In this document: piece after piece, positions 1 through 5,096 of the stretch
How the letters are laid out: every line of letters begins with the position of its first letter
How positions within the stretch are numbered: the first letter of the stretch is position 1
Origin: Clostridia bacterium
Lineage (GTDB): Bacteria > Bacillota > Clostridia > Christensenellales > Borkfalkiaceae
Length of the DNA stretch: 5,096 nucleotides
NCBI GenBank assembly: GCA_017628935.1
Contig: JAGBYC010000222.1
Location: 1 to 5,096 of the forward strand
Direction of reading: 5' to 3'
Translations under genes and position numbers: made by a program
The notes under the pieces: generated by a model
The model's input: only the letters and a program-made list of their open reading frames with translations
Databases searched by the model: none
Told to the model about the DNA's origin: nothing

Positions 1-566
1 GATAAATACTTATCGTAATAAAGTTCAAGCCCTGAAATGCCGTTACCGTCTTGCGACGTATAACCTAAAGTTTGGCACAAAAGTTCGTTGTAAGGATAAA
101 CTCTTGTTACGTCGCTAGAAAAATACACGCCGTCAAGCTCGTGTTCTTGTAAAGAATTAATGAGGTCTTTGGTGGCGTGTTTTACTATTTTAATTTCACT
201 TGTTTTTGTAGATAATATGCGCGATTTTACTTTTTCAGCGTCTAATGAAAATATACTTGCTAACGTAGATGCAACGCTATCAACGTTAGTTACGGCGCGT
301 GGTCTAACGAAAACGGTGTAAGTTTCTTTAGTACTTGCTAAAACTATACCGTTTCTATCAACTATATCTCCACGCTTTGCCAAAACGGGAATTTCTCTCG
401 TCCACTGATCTATCGCTTTTTGTTGCAATTCTTCACCCCAAACTATTTGAACGTAAAAAAGTCTTGCAAAAACGAACAAAAAAATAAAGGTTATTGCGCT
501 AAATAACGCAAATAACCTCTTTCGTACTAAGCTTATTGATATTGTGTTAATTTTATTCTCCTTCAA
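1..566 (-). CDS. Class B penicillin-binding protein (FtsI/SpoVD type), N-terminal part, runs off window
   Basis: Peptidoglycan transpeptidase, anchored in the membrane by its N-terminus; class B PBPs cross-link septal peptidoglycan (FtsI/PBP2B) or spore cortex (SpoVD). About 188 residues are visible. A basic stretch (LVRKR) precedes one transmembrane helix at about residues 18-42 counted from the TTG at 566-564. The dimerisation-domain signature RGDIVDRNGIVLA follows at about 65-77, and the segment GISGLELYYDKYL lies near the window edge, as expected for this family. The catalytic SxxK, SxN and KTG motifs lie outside the window. It is the last gene seen in the mraZ-rsmH-ftsL series and overlaps the end of ftsL if the TTG is used. 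There is no ATG near the N-terminus. TTG (566) is the nearest conventional start, but the strong AAGGAG at 558-563 is ideally spaced for an ATT at 551-549. The family call is secure; the exact start and the choice between FtsI and SpoVD are not. Confidence 0.9.
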   Translation of the reverse strand, partial: MKENKINTISISLVRKRLFALFSAITFIFLFVFARLFYVQIVWGEELQQKAIDQWTREIPVLAKRGDIVDRNGIVLASTKETYTVFVRPRAVTNVDSVASTLASIFSLDAEKVKSRILSTKTSEIKIVKHATKDLINSLQEHELDGVYFSSDVTRVYPYNELLCQTLGYTSQDGNGISGLELYYDKYL

Positions 567-1116
567 CCATACCGTACTCTTTAGCCTTTTCAATAACAAC
601 TTCGTTGCTTGAAACGGTTTCAAGTTCAACCTCTTTTAACGCTAATTCGCTTTGTAAAGATTCAACTTGCATAGTTCTTTCAGCAATTAAGCCGTTCATA
701 TTGTTAAGTAATGCAGTATTGAACACTATTAACGCGCATAAAGCAATAATAATTGCAACAAACGCCATAACAAGCGCTTTTGCACCACCACGAACTTTAG
801 TTTGCGCTACGTAATCGCTTTCAGTTGCGCGATAATCTTTGTAAATTTCACTTGCAGGCTCGTTGCAAAATTGCATAGTAGTAAGCGACGGCATAGCGTC
901 AGCGTATACGTCGTTATTTTGCGTTGTTGCATATGTATTATAATTAATAATTCTATCAAAATTACCGCGAATTCTTGAGTTAAATTCTCTTTCTTCGGCG
1001 CTAATTGTTCTAACTGGTTCAGCCTTTCTTTCCATAGTTGCAGTTGCCGACGAACTTTCAAATTCGTCAACGAAGGTAGCACTTTCAGTTATTAATGACT
1101 GTCTAGTATTATACAT
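553..1116 (-). CDS. ftsL: FtsL-like septum protein with long cytoplasmic N-tail
   Basis: Bitopic membrane protein expected to act at the division site with DivIB/FtsQ and DivIC/FtsB, recruiting and activating the septal synthase and class B PBP. It has 187 residues. The N-terminal region, about 110 residues, is hydrophilic and rich in Ser, Thr, Asn and charged residues. One transmembrane helix spans about 114-135 (ALVMAFVAIIIALCALIVF). A heptad-like coiled coil follows at about 138-168 (LIAERTMQVESLQSELALKEVELE), and the end (IEKAKEYGM) resembles the usual FtsL/DivIC ending. The fold order and the position between rsmH and a PBP gene support FtsL; sequence identity in this family is low, so context carries much of the call. 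The N-tail is long for the family: Bacillus FtsL is about 117 residues in total. The ATG at 1116 is preceded by AAGGCAGGT (1123-1131) at suitable spacing, which favours this full-length start over the internal Met28. It lies 31 nt after rsmH. Confidence 0.8.
   Translation of the reverse strand: MYNTRQSLITESATFVDEFESSSATATMERKAEPVRTISAEEREFNSRIRGNFDRIINYNTYATTQNNDVYADAMPSLTTMQFCNEPASEIYKDYRATESDYVAQTKVRGGAKALVMAFVAIIIALCALIVFNTALLNNMNGLIAERTMQVESLQSELALKEVELETVSSNEVVIEKAKEYGMVEGE
558..563 (-). promoter_or_regulatory. Ribosome binding site of the PBP gene, inside the end of ftsL
   Basis: AAGGAG on the minus strand, within the last codons of the ftsL-like gene. It lies 6 nt before an in-frame ATT (551-549) and downstream of the in-frame TTG (566-564). 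Because it lies inside the possible TTG-initiated reading frame, it argues for initiation at the ATT, or for coupled re-initiation after ftsL ends at 553. Confidence 0.7.
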
Positions 1117-1147
1117 ATTTATACCTGCCTTAAATTATTCTATAATT

Positions 1148-2074
1148 TTAAAGTTTTTCGGCTATACGAAGTTTTGCACATTTTGAACGTGAATTTTCTT
1201 GCATTTCTTCGCTTGATGCCGTTATAGGTTTATTAGTTAACGTTTTTATTACTGGCTTACGGTTACAAACGCAAGGAAAACGTTTATCGCACACACAAGC
1301 CGTTTCAAAATCTTTAAATACGTTTTTAACAATTCTATCTTCTAAACTATGGAAAGATATAATTGCTATTCTACCACCCTTGTTTAACGCCTTTACCATA
1401 TCGCGTATAGCGTCTTCAAGCCCGTCTAACTCTTCGTTTACTGCAATTCGTATTGCTTGGAAGGTTTTTTTGGCAGAGTGAGTATCACGCCTAAATTTAA
1501 ATGGAATTGACGTATCACATATTTTTGTAAGTTCGCCAGTTGTTTCAATAGGTTTAATTTTTCTACTTTCAACAATGTTTTTTGCTATTACGCTTGCAAA
1601 CTTTTCTTCGCCGTAAGTAGATAAAATGTATTTTAATTTGTCTTCACTATAAGTGTTTACTAATTCGTATGCTGAAAACGGATTTGTTCTATCCATACGC
1701 ATATCAAGTTTAGTTTCACTACTTAAATATGAAAACCCGCGTTCGCGATTATCAAGTTGATAAGAACTAACGCCCAAATCAAGCAAAACGCCGTCAACAC
1801 CAAAAACGTTTAAATCGTTTAATACTTTTTTAAAGTTTTTAAAGTTATCGTGCACGATAGTGAATCTACCATTAAATTCGCTAAGTTTTTGCGTTGCAAA
1901 GTTAATAGCGTCAATATCACGGTCAGTTGCGATAAGCGTTGTGTTTTTGCGTTTTAATATTTCATATGAGTGCCCTGCGCCACCTAACGTACCGTCGAAA
2001 TAAATTCCACCGTCCACCAGATTTAAACCGCTTAAGCACTCTTCAAGCATAACGGATTTGTGTTTAAATTCCAT
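1148..2074 (-). CDS. rsmH: 16S rRNA (cytosine-1402-N4)-methyltransferase RsmH (MraW)
   Basis: SAM-dependent enzyme that N4-methylates C1402 in the decoding centre of 16S rRNA. The protein is 308 residues, a normal length for the family. Visible family blocks: HKSVMLEECL (5-14), the SAM-binding DGTLGGAGHS (27-36), acidic D51 in ATDRDID, DGVLLDLGVSSYQLD (94-108), RGFSY (112-116), DMRMD (124-128), FQAIRIAVNEEL (205-216) and ISFHSLEDRIVK (239-250). A four-cysteine cluster (C260, C262, C268, C270) matches the Cys-rich loop common in Firmicute members. The gene starts by a TAATG junction: its ATG shares one base with the mraZ stop, so translation is probably coupled. An AAGG-type ribosome site lies inside the 3' end of mraZ. 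No defects seen. Confidence 0.98.
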   Translation of the reverse strand: MEFKHKSVMLEECLSGLNLVDGGIYFDGTLGGAGHSYEILKRKNTTLIATDRDIDAINFATQKLSEFNGRFTIVHDNFKNFKKVLNDLNVFGVDGVLLDLGVSSYQLDNRERGFSYLSSETKLDMRMDRTNPFSAYELVNTYSEDKLKYILSTYGEEKFASVIAKNIVESRKIKPIETTGELTKICDTSIPFKFRRDTHSAKKTFQAIRIAVNEELDGLEDAIRDMVKALNKGGRIAIISFHSLEDRIVKNVFKDFETACVCDKRFPCVCNRKPVIKTLTNKPITASSEEMQENSRSKCAKLRIAEKL

Positions 2075-2499
2075 TATTTAGAACTTCCTTTTAAGAAAGA
2101 TAAGCGTTCGCCGTGAGTTTTATTGTTACGAATTCGTTCACGTTCAACCTTAGCATAAATATCTATACGGTTTACCATACCAACCGAAACAACGTCTTTA
2201 TCAATGCCGGCGTATTCGCGTAAACTTTTTGGTATAACTACTCTGCCTTGTCCATCTTCATCACCTGGGTAAACACTACCGAAGATGTTAGCAAGTTCTT
2301 CTTGCGCCTCAACGTCAAGGTCACTTATACCTTCAAATTGTTTAACGAACTTTTCCATATTTTCGGCTGGGTAAATGCTAATGCATTTTGAGTTACCCAT
2401 TACGAAATAATAACCACTACTAAGTTCTTGCTTAAACTTTGCTGGTATTCTTATTCTGTTTTTAGCATCTACTTGATGTTCGTATTCGCCAAATAACAT
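2074..2499 (-). CDS. mraZ: Transcriptional regulator MraZ
   Basis: DNA-binding regulator of the dcw cluster, built from two SpoVT/AbrB-like half-domains and known to form a ring-shaped oligomer. It is a repressor of its own operon in E. coli and reported as an activator in mycoplasmas. The protein is 141 residues, typical in length. The first half-domain starts MLFGEYEHQVDAKNRIRIP and carries the family DxxxR motif at D11-R15; the second carries DGQGRVVIP with DxxxR at D82-R86. It is the first gene of the operon. The ATG at 2499 has AAGGAGT at 2506-2512 with 7 nt spacing. The leader is only about 20 nt from the predicted transcription start. Repeated boxes over its promoter (2532-2581) indicate autoregulation. 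Confidence 0.97.
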   Translation of the reverse strand: MLFGEYEHQVDAKNRIRIPAKFKQELSSGYYFVMGNSKCISIYPAENMEKFVKQFEGISDLDVEAQEELANIFGSVYPGDEDGQGRVVIPKSLREYAGIDKDVVSVGMVNRIDIYAKVERERIRNNKTHGERLSFLKGSSK

Positions 2500-2525
2500 A
2501 GTTATACTCCTTCACTTATGAAACT

Positions 2526-2554
2526 ATTGTATCATACTTTTTGGTAACTTGCAA
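2526..2554 (-). promoter_or_regulatory. Promoter of the mraZ-rsmH-ftsL-PBP operon
   Basis: On the minus strand: -35 TTGCAA (2549-2554), a 17-bp spacer (2532-2548) and -10 TACAAT (2526-2531) preceded by TGA, giving an extended -10. Predicted transcription start is near 2519-2520, about 20 nt before the mraZ ATG. The spacer and -35 lie inside the MraZ box array. Confidence 0.8.
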
Positions 2555-2581
2555 CCACTTTTAGTAATTTTTAGTAACTTT
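2532..2581 (-). repeat. Five tandem ~10-bp boxes, probable MraZ operator
   Basis: Read on the minus strand, the boxes are AAAGTTACTA (2572-2581), AAAATTACTA (2562-2571), AAAGTGGTTG (2552-2561), CAAGTTACCA (2542-2551) and the weaker AAAAGTATGA (2532-2541, which fits better when shifted by one base). The 10-bp period places each box on the same DNA face. Known MraZ operators are short direct repeats with 10-bp spacing in front of mraZ (TGGG-type in enterobacteria; AAAGTG-type in mollicutes, as I recall), and the third box matches the latter. The boxes cover the -35 and spacer, which suits repression. Binding by MraZ is inferred from position and pattern. Confidence 0.75.
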
Positions 2582-2596
2582 TTTTAATTTTTTTAT

Positions 2597-2634
2597 AAAA
2601 AAATGACCACCAAGGGCATTTTGGCAGTCATTTT
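2597..2634 (-). terminator. Intrinsic terminator of murI, containing its stop codon
   Basis: On the minus strand a 14-nt arm (2634-2621) pairs with 2613-2600, with two G-U pairs and a 7-nt loop (2620-2614). A run of seven T spans the distal arm and tail (2603-2597). The murI TGA (2630-2628) lies in the proximal arm. It separates murI from the mraZ promoter. Confidence 0.75.
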
Positions 2635-3413
2635 AAGATAAATTTAAATACTTTTTTGTTGTAAAAAGACGTTTCGCCCACAAAAAACACTTTATTGCCG
2701 TTAATTACAATAGGCTTAGTTGCCGTTAAGGTTTTGTGGTTAGTTGTTACCACCCTTTTTACGTTTAGCGTTTTATTAGCGATATCAATGGCTTTTTTAA
2801 CTTCGTTTACAGTTGTGCTAAGCCCGTCAACCACGTTTACGTTTGGCAATAATTTTGTAAACTCATTTTTAAAAATTGAGTAATGAGTGCAACCTAAAAT
2901 TAAAGTTTTAACGTTTTCGTTTACAGCGCTTACGTCGGCTTTAAAGTTGATTTTTTCTTTACTAAAAACAAAGCGTTCAATCTCACTTGCTAAAAATGGC
3001 AGAGGTATTATTTTAGTTTTACTAAAATAATTTTTTACGTAATTGCTTTTAGCAGTTAACTGAGTGCAGATAAGCGCAGTATCGTAACTATCAATTTTAG
3101 GTGGAAAAACTCCGTATAAGTTAACGTTTAAATTTTTTAAACTTTCACTATTTTTAAGGTCTAAAAGTAAGGTTGTAGAAAGCGTGTTGCAGGCTAAAAT
3201 TATTATATTTGCCCCGTAGCCGTAAAGCGTTTTTACGCCGTTTTCGGTTAAAGAAATTAGTTCGGTTTTACTTTTATTGCCGTACGGAGCGTTTAAGTTA
3301 TCGCCTAAATATAGGTAGTTTATATTACGCGTTTGCTTTACTAATTTTTTAAGTAAAGATAGCCCACCTATTCCACTATCGTATAAACCTATTGTTAAAT
3401 TACTGTTATTCAC
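2628..3413 (-). CDS. murI: Glutamate racemase
   Basis: Cytoplasmic, cofactor-independent Asp/Glu racemase converting L-glutamate to D-glutamate for the peptidoglycan stem peptide. The protein is 261 residues, close to the usual ~265. The N-terminus TIGLYDSGIGGLSLLKKL carries the family D12-S13 motif. LGDNLNAPYG (36-45) is the substrate-pocket region. ACNTLS (74-79) carries catalytic Cys75, and LGCTHYS (173-179) carries catalytic Cys175 followed by His177. The stretch after GVFPP (101-105) looks several residues shorter than in well-known homologues, and the C-terminal third is divergent, but both catalytic cysteines are intact. The start is GTG at 3413-3411: a TAA lies two codons upstream in frame and no ATG occurs near the N-terminus. 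It is transcribed alone, divergent from rpsT and closed by a terminator. The GTG has no properly spaced ribosome binding site. Confidence 0.95.
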   Translation of the reverse strand: MNNSNLTIGLYDSGIGGLSLLKKLVKQTRNINYLYLGDNLNAPYGNKSKTELISLTENGVKTLYGYGANIIILACNTLSTTLLLDLKNSESLKNLNVNLYGVFPPKIDSYDTALICTQLTAKSNYVKNYFSKTKIIPLPFLASEIERFVFSKEKINFKADVSAVNENVKTLILGCTHYSIFKNEFTKLLPNVNVVDGLSTTVNEVKKAIDIANKTLNVKRVVTTNHKTLTATKPIVINGNKVFFVGETSFYNKKVFKFILK

Positions 3414-3418
3414 CCTTT

Positions 3419-3424
3419 ATTATA
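3419..3424 (-). promoter_or_regulatory. Consensus -10 box immediately upstream of murI
   Basis: TATAAT on the minus strand ends 5 nt before the murI GTG (3413-3411), placing the predicted transcription start at about 3412-3413, on the start codon itself. No convincing -35 is seen at 16-18 bp (the 17-bp position holds TCAAGT) and there is no TGn extension. The -10 match is perfect but the promoter as a whole is only moderately supported. Confidence 0.5.
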
Positions 3425-3466
3425 CGCGCCTAACGGCTAAAACTTGACCGATAGTAATTTTTTTAT

Positions 3467-3504
3467 AAAAAATAAGGGCAAATTAAAAAAACCGTTAAAA
3501 AAAA
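3467..3504 (+). promoter_or_regulatory. A-tracts upstream of the rpsT promoter (UP-element-like)
   Basis: Runs of A at 3467-3472, 3485-3491 and 3497-3504 lie directly upstream of the rpsT -35 box; the last two are about one helical turn apart. Such A-tracts can bend DNA and contact the RNA polymerase alpha subunit, which fits a strongly expressed ribosomal protein gene. The role is inferred; the surrounding DNA is AT-rich in general. Confidence 0.35.
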
Positions 3505-3505
3505 G

Positions 3506-3534
3506 TTGCAAATTATTAAAACCTATGCTAAAAT
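3506..3534 (+). promoter_or_regulatory. Promoter of rpsT
   Basis: -35 TTGCAA (3506-3511), 17-bp spacer, -10 TAAAAT (3529-3534) preceded by TGC, giving an extended -10. Predicted transcription start is near 3541, leaving a leader of about 33 nt before the rpsT ATG. Confidence 0.8.
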
Positions 3535-3573
3535 ATTTACAGTTTAAAAGTACACGATATATAAGGAGACATT

Positions 3574-3846
3574 ATGCCTAACATTAAATCGGCTAAAAAG
3601 CGCGTTAACGTAATTAGCAAAAAAACTGAAATTAATAAAAGCGCAAAGTCTGAAATCAAAACCGTTATTAAAAACATGAAAGCATTACTTGATGCTGGCG
3701 ACGTTGAAGCATGCGAAAAAGCAATGCCTGCTACTATGGCTGCTATTGATAAAGCAGTTACTAAAGGTATCTTCGCTAAAAACACTGCTGCTAACAAAAA
3801 AAGCGGTCTTCAATTAAGACTTAACGCTTTAAAAGCATCTAAGTAA
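3574..3846 (+). CDS. rpsT: 30S ribosomal protein bS20
   Basis: Primary 16S rRNA-binding protein of the small subunit body, needed for early 30S assembly. The protein is 90 residues, normal for the family and strongly basic. It begins MPNIKSAKKRV with the typical Lys/Arg-rich first helix, continues through the ALLDAGDVEACEKA and AAIDKAVTKGIFAKNTAANKKSGL segments (the last is a bS20 hallmark), and ends in basic LRLNALKASK. The start is fixed by AAGGAG at 3563-3568, 5 nt before the ATG. The gene is monocistronic with its own promoter and terminator, divergent from murI and convergent with the GH2 gene. Confidence 0.97.
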   Translation: MPNIKSAKKRVNVISKKTEINKSAKSEIKTVIKNMKALLDAGDVEACEKAMPATMAAIDKAVTKGIFAKNTAANKKSGLQLRLNALKASK

Positions 3847-3867
3847 TTTAAATTATTAAAAAATTAA

Positions 3868-3894
3868 GGGTTACCTTTTGGTAGCCCCTTTTTT
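3868..3894 (+). terminator. Intrinsic terminator of rpsT
   Basis: An 8-bp stem, GGGTTACC (3868-3875) with GGTAGCCC (3880-3887), containing one G-U pair, has a TTTT loop and is followed by one C and T6 (3889-3894). It lies 21 nt after the rpsT stop. Confidence 0.85.
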
Positions 3895-3927
3895 CGTACT
3901 TTATTTATATAGTTTTAAATTTTAATT

Positions 3928-3957
3928 AAAAAACACGGACACAAGGTCCGTGTTTTT
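3928..3957. terminator. Bidirectional intrinsic terminator between rpsT and the GH2 gene
   Basis: A perfect stem of at least 11 bp, AAAACACGGAC (3930-3940) with GTCCGTGTTTT (3946-3956), encloses a 5-nt loop. A/T runs on both sides give a T-tract on either strand. It lies just after the GH2 stop codon (3961-3963) on the minus strand and backs up the rpsT terminator on the plus strand. Confidence 0.85.
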
Positions 3958-3960
3958 ATT

Positions 3961-5096
3961 TTATTTTTTAGGGCGTTTAATACGATTTAACTTTTTATTA
4001 ACCTTTAATAAATCTTCTTTAGTAAGGTTAACGCCAAGCATACCCATCATACCAGATAAGCGAAGTAACGTAAAGCCACCAAGCATAGCCATCATGCCGT
4101 CCATATTTTGCTTTTTAAATTCAAAGCCCATAGAACCGTCTTTTTTGCCTTTACCTTTATTTTTAGCTTTTACAGCTTTCATAATTTTTGCAATAAGGCC
4201 AAAGAAAACAAGTTTACCACGAAGTGTTGACATAATAACTGACATTTTGTCGTTAATAGAAAGGCGACCGTCTGGCATATCGATTTCGAACCAGTTAATA
4301 ACTGCACCAACTTCTTTCATACGATATTCTTCGTTGAAAGTATCAACTTTTCTAATAACGCTTTCGTCTTTATATTCGCCCGCCACCGCTTCAAGTTTAG
4401 TTTCGCCAACGTTAGGAACGTCGAAATAGAAGAAATGGTCTTCAGCTGATTTTTTACCAAGGCTTACACCGTTAGCAAAAAGTTCAACCTCAGGCATATT
4501 TGAATAAACTGTAACTTTAGTTACGTCTTCTACTCTGTCAACGTAACGTTTAGAGCAAAGGTGAACGAATTTTTCATCACTAAGCCATGCTTTGTAAGCG
4601 TAGAACGAGTCTTTTTTATACTTACGGTCAAAAGTCATTAAACCTTTATGGTTTTGACCGTTTTCACCACCCTCACAGCGCGCGTCAGCACCAAAGTCGA
4701 ACATATTCCAAACGTGAGTAGCCCAAATGTATTTACGGCTAAATAATTGTTTAATAAGTTCTTCGTGGTAGTATGATTGATATTCTTCAGTATAGTCGCC
4801 TTGAACAGGGTCAGAAGTATGCCAGTTAAGTGCTTCACAACCGTATTCACTACAACCGATAGGAATATTTGGGTGAGTTGCGTGGAATTTATCAAACCAC
4901 GGACCATTCATGCTTGTTTCGCCACCGTACCAACCAAAGTAGTGGTTATACGAAACAAGGTCAGGAATTTGAAGATATGGAGCGTCCATAGAACACATTG
5001 AAACAACGGCAATAGTTGTTAAACGTGTTTTATCCATTTCTTTAACTAAGTCGTTAAGAATTTGGTGGTTTTCAATTAAGTCAGGGTCAGATTCAC
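3961..5096 (-). CDS. Glycoside hydrolase family 2 enzyme (beta-galactosidase type), C-terminal part
   Basis: Retaining glycosidase of family GH2, most like beta-galactosidases; it hydrolyses terminal beta-linked sugars. The 377 C-terminal residues are visible; the 5' end is outside the window. Residue numbers count from the window edge. The end of the TIM barrel includes SYNHYFGWYGG (48-58), GCSEYG (80-85) with the probable nucleophile Glu83, and THVWNMFDFGADARCEGG (126-143), then NHKGLMTFDRKYKKDSFYAYKAWL, a strong GH2 beta-galactosidase signature. The acid/base Glu is upstream and not visible. A beta-sandwich domain follows (about 189-255, VTVYSNMPEVELFANGVSLG). From about 275 to the end is a different tail: SINDKMSVIMS, a Lys/Gly-rich linker, a Met/Gly-rich stretch and a basic end (RIKRPKK). 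No signal peptide can be judged. Substrate is not certain from the C-terminus alone (beta-glucuronidase is a less likely alternative). Confidence 0.9.
   Translation of the reverse strand, partial: ESDPDLIENHQILNDLVKEMDKTRLTTIAVVSMCSMDAPYLQIPDLVSYNHYFGWYGGETSMNGPWFDKFHATHPNIPIGCSEYGCEALNWHTSDPVQGDYTEEYQSYYHEELIKQLFSRKYIWATHVWNMFDFGADARCEGGENGQNHKGLMTFDRKYKKDSFYAYKAWLSDEKFVHLCSKRYVDRVEDVTKVTVYSNMPEVELFANGVSLGKKSAEDHFFYFDVPNVGETKLEAVAGEYKDESVIRKVDTFNEEYRMKEVGAVINWFEIDMPDGRLSINDKMSVIMSTLRGKLVFFGLIAKIMKAVKAKNKGKGKKDGSMGFEFKKQNMDGMMAMLGGFTLLRLSGMMGMLGVNLTKEDLLKVNKKLNRIKRPKK

Noticed and set aside
605..814. Plus-strand open frame opposite ftsL
   Set aside because: Antisense shadow of the transmembrane and coiled-coil region, with no ribosome site or family resemblance.
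807..1082. Minus-strand open frame of 91 codons inside ftsL
   Set aside because: It overlaps ftsL in another frame, resembles no family I know and has no separate context; it is a frame shadow. The same frame reopens below 806 and becomes the PBP gene only at the end of ftsL.
2695..2883. Plus-strand open frame of 62 codons inside murI
   Set aside because: Antisense to a well-supported gene; hydrophobic only because the complementary codons are.
3427..3436. Small inverted repeat GCC-TAAC-GGC between murI and rpsT
   Set aside because: Only 3 bp of stem; too short to support an operator or RNA hairpin.
3444..3472. Possible second rpsT promoter, TTGACC with TAAAAA 16 bp downstream
   Set aside because: The -10 is poor and falls in a general A-run; the promoter at 3506-3534 is much better. 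A minor start cannot be excluded.
3537..3797. Minus-strand hydrophobic open frame opposite rpsT
   Set aside because: The complement of a Lys/Ala-rich gene reads as Leu/Phe/Ser-rich; rpsT is certain here, so this is a shadow.
3950..4429. Plus-strand open frame of 159 codons opposite the GH2 tail
   Set aside because: It begins in the terminator hairpin, has no ribosome site and is antisense to a supported coding frame. Its low-complexity hydrophobic content comes from the complement of Lys/Met-rich codons.
4638..5001. Two further open frames within the GH2 gene (one per strand)
   Set aside because: Both lie wholly inside the conserved GH2 catalytic region in other frames and show no family features.

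Overview
This is an AT-rich chromosomal window from a low-G+C Gram-positive-type bacterium, most likely a clostridial Firmicute. The evidence is the start of a division and cell-wall (dcw) cluster in the order mraZ-rsmH-ftsL-class B PBP, AAGGAG-type Shine-Dalgarno sites, and sigma-70/SigA-like promoters with TGn-extended -10 boxes. I cannot name the genus. Most of the window is core housekeeping sequence. I found no mobile element, CRISPR array, tRNA or rRNA gene, and no convincing novel multi-gene system.

Layout. Positions 1-2499 (minus strand) hold a tightly packed operon read right to left: mraZ (AbrB-fold regulator), rsmH (16S rRNA m4C1402 methyltransferase), an ftsL-like septal membrane protein, and the 5' part of a class B penicillin-binding protein that leaves the window at base 1. 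Ahead of mraZ lies a good promoter covered by five copies of an AAAGT-type box spaced about 10 bp apart, which I read as the MraZ operator. Positions 2628-3413 (minus) encode glutamate racemase (murI), which makes D-glutamate for peptidoglycan. A hairpin terminator that contains the murI stop codon separates it from the mraZ operon. Positions 3574-3846 (plus) encode ribosomal protein bS20 (rpsT), divergent from murI, with its own promoter and terminator. Positions 3961-5096 (minus) hold the 3' end of a glycoside hydrolase family 2 enzyme (beta-galactosidase type) with a charged, methionine-rich C-terminal tail. It converges on rpsT across a symmetric hairpin that can terminate both strands.

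How the genes fit together. MurI supplies a peptidoglycan precursor, the class B PBP cross-links septal (or cortex) peptidoglycan, FtsL recruits and activates that machinery, and MraZ sets the level of the whole cluster. RsmH and bS20 belong to ribosome maturation and structure. The GH2 enzyme is a separate carbohydrate-use gene.

The points most worth a second look are three initiation and regulation oddities and two unusual protein regions. The PBP has its best Shine-Dalgarno in front of an ATT codon. The murI GTG start sits almost exactly at the predicted transcription start. The MraZ boxes overlap the -35 element. The FtsL-like protein has a cytoplasmic N-tail of about 110 residues. The GH2 enzyme has the C-terminal tail described above.
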